Shown piece by piece: positions 63,301-64,000 of a DNA stretch of 64,000 nucleotides (position 1 is its first letter; the number at the start of each line of letters is the position of its first letter). Below the pieces are notes generated by a model. The model ran no database searches. It had not been told where the DNA came from and saw only the letters and a program-made list of their open reading frames with translations. The position numbers and the translations under genes were made by a program. This stretch comes from JANXLS01 sp035308565 (GTDB lineage Bacteria > Planctomycetota > SZUA-567 > H5-PLA8): positions 13,295 to 77,294 of the forward strand of contig DATGGK010000210.1 of NCBI GenBank assembly GCA_035308565.1, in the 5' to 3' direction.

Positions 63301-64000
63301 CATTCAACGCAAATGGCGGAACGATAAACGTGGCGACCGGAGGAACCACGCTTTCGTTCACCAATTCCCTCAGCGGAATTGGCGCAGGCACGACACTCCA
63401 TAAACAGGGCGCTGGAACGCTCGATCTCACCGGATCGACAGACAACAGTCTCCTGCTGTTGGATGCGCAGGCCGCCGTGACCAATCTGGACAAGCAGCCC
63501 AGCAGCGCGACAGTGCACGCCGTTGCCGGCGTTTCGAATATCTCCGCCGGCGCCACCGTCATCGTTACGGGCACGGGCGGGCGCCAAGTCAGCGCTTCCG
63601 GGCCGACTGGCGGTGTGGGCTTGGTGGCGCTTGGCGGCGGCACGTTCGACCTGAATGGAAGCAGCGAAAGCTTCGACCGGCTCGGAGGCGGGGGAAGCGT
63701 GACGAGCAGCACGGCTGGAACTGCAACCTTGACCTTGGGCCAAAGCAACGGATCGGCGGTCTACTTAGGAAACGTCCTTAATGGCGCCGCCGGCGCTGGC
63801 ATCGTCGCTATCCAGAAGATCGGAACGGGTTCGCAGGGCTTCTCCAATCAAAGCGCCACCCCGAGCAACATGGGCACGACAACGGTCGCCGCAGGCACTG
63901 TCGCGGAAGGCGTCGCAGGTTCATTGGGCGCGGTGACCATCAACAGCAACGCGGTCCTGGATCTTGGACTTAGCGCGATCATTTCCGGTTTCGGCGGGAC
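48306..64000 (+). CDS. Giant autotransporter-associated beta-strand repeat protein (3' end outside window)
   Basis: One open frame from ATG 48306 to the window edge, at least 5231 codons, with no stop in the places I checked (50.6, 50.9, 56.6 and 63.9 kb). GAGG lies ten bases before the ATG. The N-terminus carries a signal peptide (hydrophobic FAIALTLFTTFGAYA) and then WNGSGTNWSAAASWSPNG. About 19 copies of the beta-strand repeat of form TKxGxGTLxLxGxNxYTGxTTVNxGTL are spread along it, for example near 51395, 53595, 58070, 61410 and 63105. A longer module opening FTWTGxGxDxxWTTAxNW recurs near 48420, 51910, 54070, 57290 and 60915. A LamG-like domain lies near 56110-56800 (WLDASNG, IRFNG, then GEVITFNVNL and YLSRKW). 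This is a right-handed beta-helix surface protein by analogy; the C-terminal anchor or barrel is not visible. Adhesion or matrix function is inference. Confidence 0.88.
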   Translation, partial: MSNCTAKCPRSVRVLNLPMFAIALTLFTTFGAYAAQKVWNGSGTNWSAAASWSPNGVPAAGDDLVFAGSLNLASNNDLAAGTLFNSITFAPSAGAFTLSGNSFGINTSITNNNVNAQTINNNVLLGNGSTANIAFNNNTLGLLTFGGNVTGGSGGAGGVQTLTIAGAGPITIAGTISAGATAAALILTDTSSSTLSLNGTGNTLTTLNINTVGGYGVVDIGANGLALNALNGSSALQATFGGTINATGGGLLTVAQSSATVGGKVGTQIGTLTINAQITGSNCLEAYSNPTAGVLVLANAANNFTGDLIISAGTVSVASIGNPGAASPVGQGRIRLNNLATSKLSYTGAGESNTRVIDLMNGTTGGVIEQAGTGLLQFTSNLTVSAAGAKTLVLQGSTLGTAEFAGVIADSTSGATAITKSGTGAWLLSAANTNTGTTTVANGTLTVGNGTTGSLNGTTGTPLTFTGSGTFIVNEANTGVNQGMGTLTLSAGDATIQSNYGASGNSAITFSSLAARAAGATANFVINGGTNGTTNKIVLTGQTVNTFLNQGLFFNGADYVWYDAGGFVRAINYGVDAGAVTNAGGTSQASTAHLQVTGSLTTQAAATFTTVKIVGATNITTIASAAVITNGILKTGGGASTYTFTTTAGSLTAAASTELVVRTDGATDTLTISDPVINSTATPFTKAGLGTLSMGTAAVCTYTGTTTLNAGITTASVTTSLGAVGTANVIITNGATLQLAGNGTANNINFGTRTFFVAGTGASGRFGCIENISAITQTQAISKLTLTDNAAINCAGTGGTAGEIDIRQNTPAINFNGFTLTKVGSSPFNIPVACACTNSTGANGNIPGVSVAYTAGTLNSVESTVSFAPNTGAVLVTSGATMYTYQPTMSALVCPPIILSGGKFQHYPDGGSYTWPGTIVLAPGTINTIDNNSATANSTFTLSGQITGSGNLITTETTASALIIFTGNNNYSGTTTVSTNQLQIGAGGAAGALGPGAVTVNNATTLIFNRSDAGLIVPGLISGGGAVMQSGAGTTTLLGANSYTGATTVNAGGLVVDNVEAINLGISFPAGTSLGGVGTIPVGITATGAAISPGDSVAPGTLTFSAATVPLTANATTALNFRLNGAPGAGGVGNDYINVPNGDVALASTNLINLSGTPKIGTYTLISSGTSVTGTPTLNLNSTGLPAVLANTGTAITVTFTGGITWTGLGADTNWTTAANWTPSAPVGNAGEYLTFPAGAAVKTSNNNFTPGTTFANIAVTGAGYTLTGNGIVFTGNPALIVSTSSGTTSVAIPISGTGSGVTINGTGSTVILSGANSYTGATTLNGGTLQAGSSTAFGAGGAIALNAGTLDLNTNNITASSLAGPAGTVVTASGAAGTSTLTLTAQNTAYSGAYNDGSRALALNLTTGGGNYFMPAASTYSGGTIITALTRVIPRNSTALGLGLVTVQNTGQVYIDSVGGTVNLLNNFNIAGDGAGAGGDPLLRGAIRDDNGSTVSGTVTLNSNASLGCFVGTGIFAGQITGNANLGINLEATNVGIVVLTNNFNNYTGTTTVGNASTNTAAPTTGLQLGSGGTSGALPAATAITLNGTAGLIFARTDNALTIGQTISGTGSIEQNGSGITYITGTNNSYTGLTQLNAGTLNVASIADYGVNCSIGARLLAQETATGNGIGIWFSAVGATLQYTGSTAQSSNRQMRFKNGVGNFIDASGSVPSATLSFTSTATQVNSFDTTGTRTLTLTGTNTGANTFSIPITNQAANATSLTKSGVGTWVVINSSNSYTGATAVNGGVLAANSLSSGATAVTVNSGGTLAPGTPSTPGTLTLPGTLTGAGGGAFNFRLIGTTGAGNDAIAATGAANFVATNGINLSGTPATGTAYTLVTTTGANTTLPVVGSNTTGLTPTLAKTATALTVTFSAAAPVNYVWANSGTNMNAAASWTPNGVPTANDTITFTTVTTQPALTAALSVSGMTISPAAGGMTMTGAFTLTIGAKGITASNTSGTNSINCNNVALSAAQTWLVATGGTLAFSNAATTSQMIGAADQPITFGNSTNKGTVTFTNANTGLVGTSFLGGFIINGGTVASENGANGGRTPLGSGPVIINNGGVLRSDAGDSFGYSSNGISNFTINAGGTMTTGAGAYRTTLSSGGTILLNGGTIAGAATGDGNGAGAFSLQGAAITVNNTSGTVSTISTKLSVQVTPLVFTVAGGTPGGIDLDITGSLVSYINVTGAITKNGPGVMRLGGTSTYAGGMTVNSGSLIVNSASALLATTSLTVAGSATVDLNGYSPTIDFLAGAGTVTSSSGSALTLSLGNNGGSGTFTGLLQNGAASSISVVKKGSGLQVFAPVTANTYTGTTSILNGELSVNGSILSGVNGPLGNSTTPVLVGDTTGAGNSFLIFSSGSVMNRSLTVQTGNTGVNGVSVASGFSIDFQSPITSSGSFYVNSLLVGFASVPSSGLVRLSAANAISGTLSLECGTLLLTNAASINGNVANSPFFNIRDNATLLLNGISQTFAGLSGGTQASIQNANTTAATLTVVEPAASSQIFAGTMSDGPGGGALSFVKSGSGALTFLNTQHTYTGSTTVSAGTLQFANAPIAITNTTLAGMNLWLDASNGASLSTTTNNAPLAAWNDLSLSGRNMTTSGLVVNQPLYVSNETTNGLASIRFNGAATPNASFMFNTGTANASTQNIFIVNSFQNNPTKAFAGIIGRYPNNNDFGLRYNNLTWGRPPSDPPNINDVAFVQGGQIRVDGALTGFQPASGYHLVEALRETNAAAPYDMGSLGSYYNTTTAGVTGGREYAGDIGEVITFNVNLNAGDRALIETYLSRKWLFAAQPSSNFLPVGSTVAVSGSGVLDLAGINQTVAGLSDSTGPNTLNLSLNAPLPATGATLTSTGNVVFSSSTVLNMRLPGAPNNSTGGANNNDFINAGSNAVTLGNASLNISGGAGFGAGSYRLINGNIAAGSTLLVTSVPTGFAATVSVTTGPGGHADLVVTQGNTFTWTGLGLDNKWQTSGNWVRSSDGSTTAVPAGNAFEILIFPAGPTVLSTLNNYPSGTAFASISFTGGGYTLAGANASDVTTLINSGTVVSSSSGANTLTLNLAFNPLTAVTESIVNSGTLLTIGSASGTLSIFANSLAFNTAGAATTTVNSSISGSGAVSTATGSGLTVLASATGNSYSGGTAVNAGTLSIGADNQLGSANSSMAIGANATLQVTGSTAIVSARAVTLGVPPSATAGIVNVTNTGGYTISGVIGGSGGLTKTGAGTLSLSGLNSYTGATTIVGSTLIANTIANGGAVSSIGASTNVASNLVLDGATLQYIGTTVGSTDHLFTLTQNGATIDSSSPADANFLNFTNTGAIVMASGTNATRTLTLTGSNRGVLSANDEQTANMNSISAVIGNQDASHITTITKTGSGVWILRSANTYGSSTAATITTNVNAGQLAIFNGTALGISAANVAQGAQLAFSNTGITIPTNITLNGLTTALPLNPQNSNGALVGNNFSNTNQNTLTGTLTLNALSNLTTSYNDKSLVITGKVTGVGGIQVDNYNTTNAPNIGLDNSSNDYSGATIVNNGVLAVGGTGTNVTTTTTNGVLGPLSSVTVNNTGNLNFLRSDNITVGNSILVNTGGTVNVNAGAPSFASVTGTGTFNVANVAVTAGLNVSAGQSISVGLLRTSSLAAANAYVNQTGGAVTVVNGGDDILFNNNVAGAETTTYNLSGGTFTTPATGSNFQIQFSTVATSEAIFNQTGGTVNHGGQYLTVNRGNIGLGQLNVANGSFNVTSVLGGNGFQMVQANPAASSIMMSVLNVGSLGVLNVTDATVGKGLDMATGTSTTATNAIPAISVVNLMTGGTIVVPRVYVGRATTGNPSNYVAFNFNGGTLRALSGTLGTNATAFMNMTAAENAVVYSGGGVIDTNGQNIGISQALLTPAGNGVATIPVATPGSGYQGIPFVQIVGGGGNGATASAVVSGGTVTGITITNPGVNYTSAPTVTLVGGQPGTAATLGAATLTAGQISGGITKTGSGVLTLTGVSTITGASSVNNGTLLINSPGSLAAPVTAASGGTLGGTGSIAGAVTISANATLNPGDLLNPGTLTLPNAAAPLTLTNSTSAINFRLTGAPAATDSALTNSAVAGDDYINAGFGPVAMGGATINISGGGSFGTGFYRLILGGSFTGTNFVLGSVPSGFAGTLIFNGSSLDISISPTPASLIFTWTGSSGVDTKWTTAGNWSSNNGTNFTAVPAGNASEQLIFDDTGTNQATVNNFPNGTSFSTITFTGTLAATSYSVVSSNPGVTGDIVLNGSGVVLSNTNQVASTTQFKAGLTLAGAGTIQNAFGDTFTLGILGKSALNIPATLTINNFGTMTVNSTIAGLGGLTQSIGAGTTVLAGANTYSGLTVVNAGNLQVNSATALGTNTSAGGITVAANAALIVNDNTGNAGTSGGTPQVVTLFGSGTSDGISSASSGALRGFNGVAAAWGGNVAIGTGGASISGGAGGTLTVSGVISGAAADAVTFSRASGSTTVLLAVNTYAGETVMVADNAAVTNTLKMGVANAINPLSGLNFFNSGNAGGLLFDLNNLNQTVAYLASGNPSNTATNYTIANNGSGTATLTVGSGNTTLASQGNNIVGPQTFSNVLANNTNAGTGVLAFTKNGAGTQTLSGTVANTFTGTTTVIGNAGHLILQKSSNVLAVSSTTIQIGDGLQGTAFLETGTVAAEADNQFPSNATLTFTGTNGKWGYFKLMGSSQTVAGLVETNPGFGIIEGAEAEVNTRLSTLTINNSSPLTYSGYLRDINTGKNNNTVQGLSVIAQGSAKVTLSLVVPTPTGGASGEQNSFLTILAGSLVQAGANNAFSPNALVTIDSQLTPAGVLDLNGFNESIDGLAGNNTNLGNLGTVLNSAVGTTATLTVGANNTQINNVNSQTQTFNGLIENNAGTGGTLILAKTGTGTQVLTGANTYSGSTTFLGGFLSVATLDPYSTSSTLGINSNFTFNGGGLLYMGATVSTARTATFNANGGTINVATGGTTLSFTNSLSGIGAGTTLHKQGAGTLDLTGSTDNSLLLLDAQAAVTNLDKQPSSATVHAVAGVSNISAGATVIVTGTGGRQVSASGPTGGVGLVALGGGTFDLNGSSESFDRLGGGGSVTSSTAGTATLTLGQSNGSAVYLGNVLNGAAGAGIVAIQKIGTGSQGFSNQSATPSNMGTTTVAAGTVAEGVAGSLGAVTINSNAVLDLGLSAIISGFGG
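48420..61200 (+). repeat. Five large in-gene modules
   Basis: Starts near 48420, 51910, 54070, 57290 and 60915 (spacing 2.2-3.6 kb). Each start reads like WTGxGxDxxWTTAxNWxP followed by AGNAxExLxFP and a PxGTxFxxITFTG strand. From the second on, each is preceded by a FRLxGAP...NDYIN segment that ends the module before it. This is a pattern of serial duplication of a whole unit, with the shorter repeats nested inside. Confidence 0.7.
56110..56800 (+). other. LamG/concanavalin-like domain inside the giant protein
   Basis: In frame, NLWLDASNGASLS, AAWNDLSLSGRNM, SIRFNGAATPNASF, GIIGRYPNNNDFGLRY, then GDIGEVITFNVNLNAGDRAL and IETYLSRKW follow the usual order of a LamG-type jelly roll (WxDxSG, RFNG, GxIAEVIVYxRxLSxxE, YLxxKW). 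It interrupts the beta-strand repeats and is seen once. Confidence 0.7.

Noticed and set aside
1..64000. tRNA, rRNA, prophage or transposase genes
   Set aside because: I looked for T-loop-like sequences, conserved rRNA stretches and integrase or transposase motifs and found none that hold up.
48306..64000. A frameshift or assembly break in the giant gene
   Set aside because: Frame checks near 50.6, 50.9, 56.6 and 63.9 kb all read as repeat protein with no stop, and the other two frames hold only short unrelated stretches.

Overview
This window looks like chromosome from a GC-rich (roughly 60% G+C by eye), Gram-negative-type bacterium, most plausibly of the Planctomycetota/Verrucomicrobiota (PVC) grouping or a close neighbour. 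The reasons are indirect. There are OprP-type porins ending in aromatic residues, a giant protein of autotransporter-associated beta-strand repeats, a eukaryote-like (type 2) isoleucyl-tRNA synthetase, a SUMF1-type protein, an FHA-kinase fusion and membrane proteins with zinc ribbons. Intergenic gaps are packed with small palindromes and degenerate word-like tandem repeats. No rRNA, tRNA, CRISPR array, prophage or transposase was seen, and the taxonomic guess is inference only.

Layout. 1-0.5 kb: the end of an HpcH/HpaI aldolase. 0.6-8.8 kb: a surface cluster of porin, a 1592-residue Ig/cadherin-like repeat protein and a second porin behind one promoter. 8.9-31.7 kb: housekeeping and metabolic genes in short units: zinc-type dehydrogenase, trpG, tilS, a DUF2264 protein, nagA, a coiled-coil PD-(D/E)XK protein, a carboxymuconolactone decarboxylase-like protein, ileS, a glycosyltransferase, rpmA, an FmdB zinc ribbon, two small exported paralogues, a degenerate Nudix protein, proA, a CoA-binding protein, a zinc-ribbon membrane protein, a lipoprotein, an S9 peptidase and a metallophosphoesterase. 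32-39.9 kb: FHA-Ser/Thr kinase, trpD, a coiled-coil membrane protein, a SUMF1 protein carrying two inserted transmembrane helices, and a NagD-like HAD phosphatase. 40-46 kb: korA-korB (2-oxoacid:ferredoxin oxidoreductase) and an arsR-arsD-arsA operon with a perfect operator-like palindrome. 46.4-47.6 kb: a membrane-anchored TPR-like protein. 48.3 kb to the end: one reading frame of at least 5231 residues, still open at the window edge.

How it fits together. The metabolic genes are scattered rather than in large operons; trpG and trpD, for example, are 24 kb apart. The envelope is a strong theme, with porins, huge exported repeat proteins, several single-pass membrane proteins and lipoproteins. 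korAB points to ferredoxin-linked 2-oxoacid metabolism. The ars genes encode sensing, a metallochaperone and an ATPase, but no pump gene is present here.

The least explained content is between genes. CTCAGGACT-type arrays lie just ahead of four unrelated start codons, always in the same orientation. Other word-like arrays, often with inverted arms, occupy convergent 3' gaps. Several families of hairpin palindromes recur, and one copy lies in frame inside ileS.
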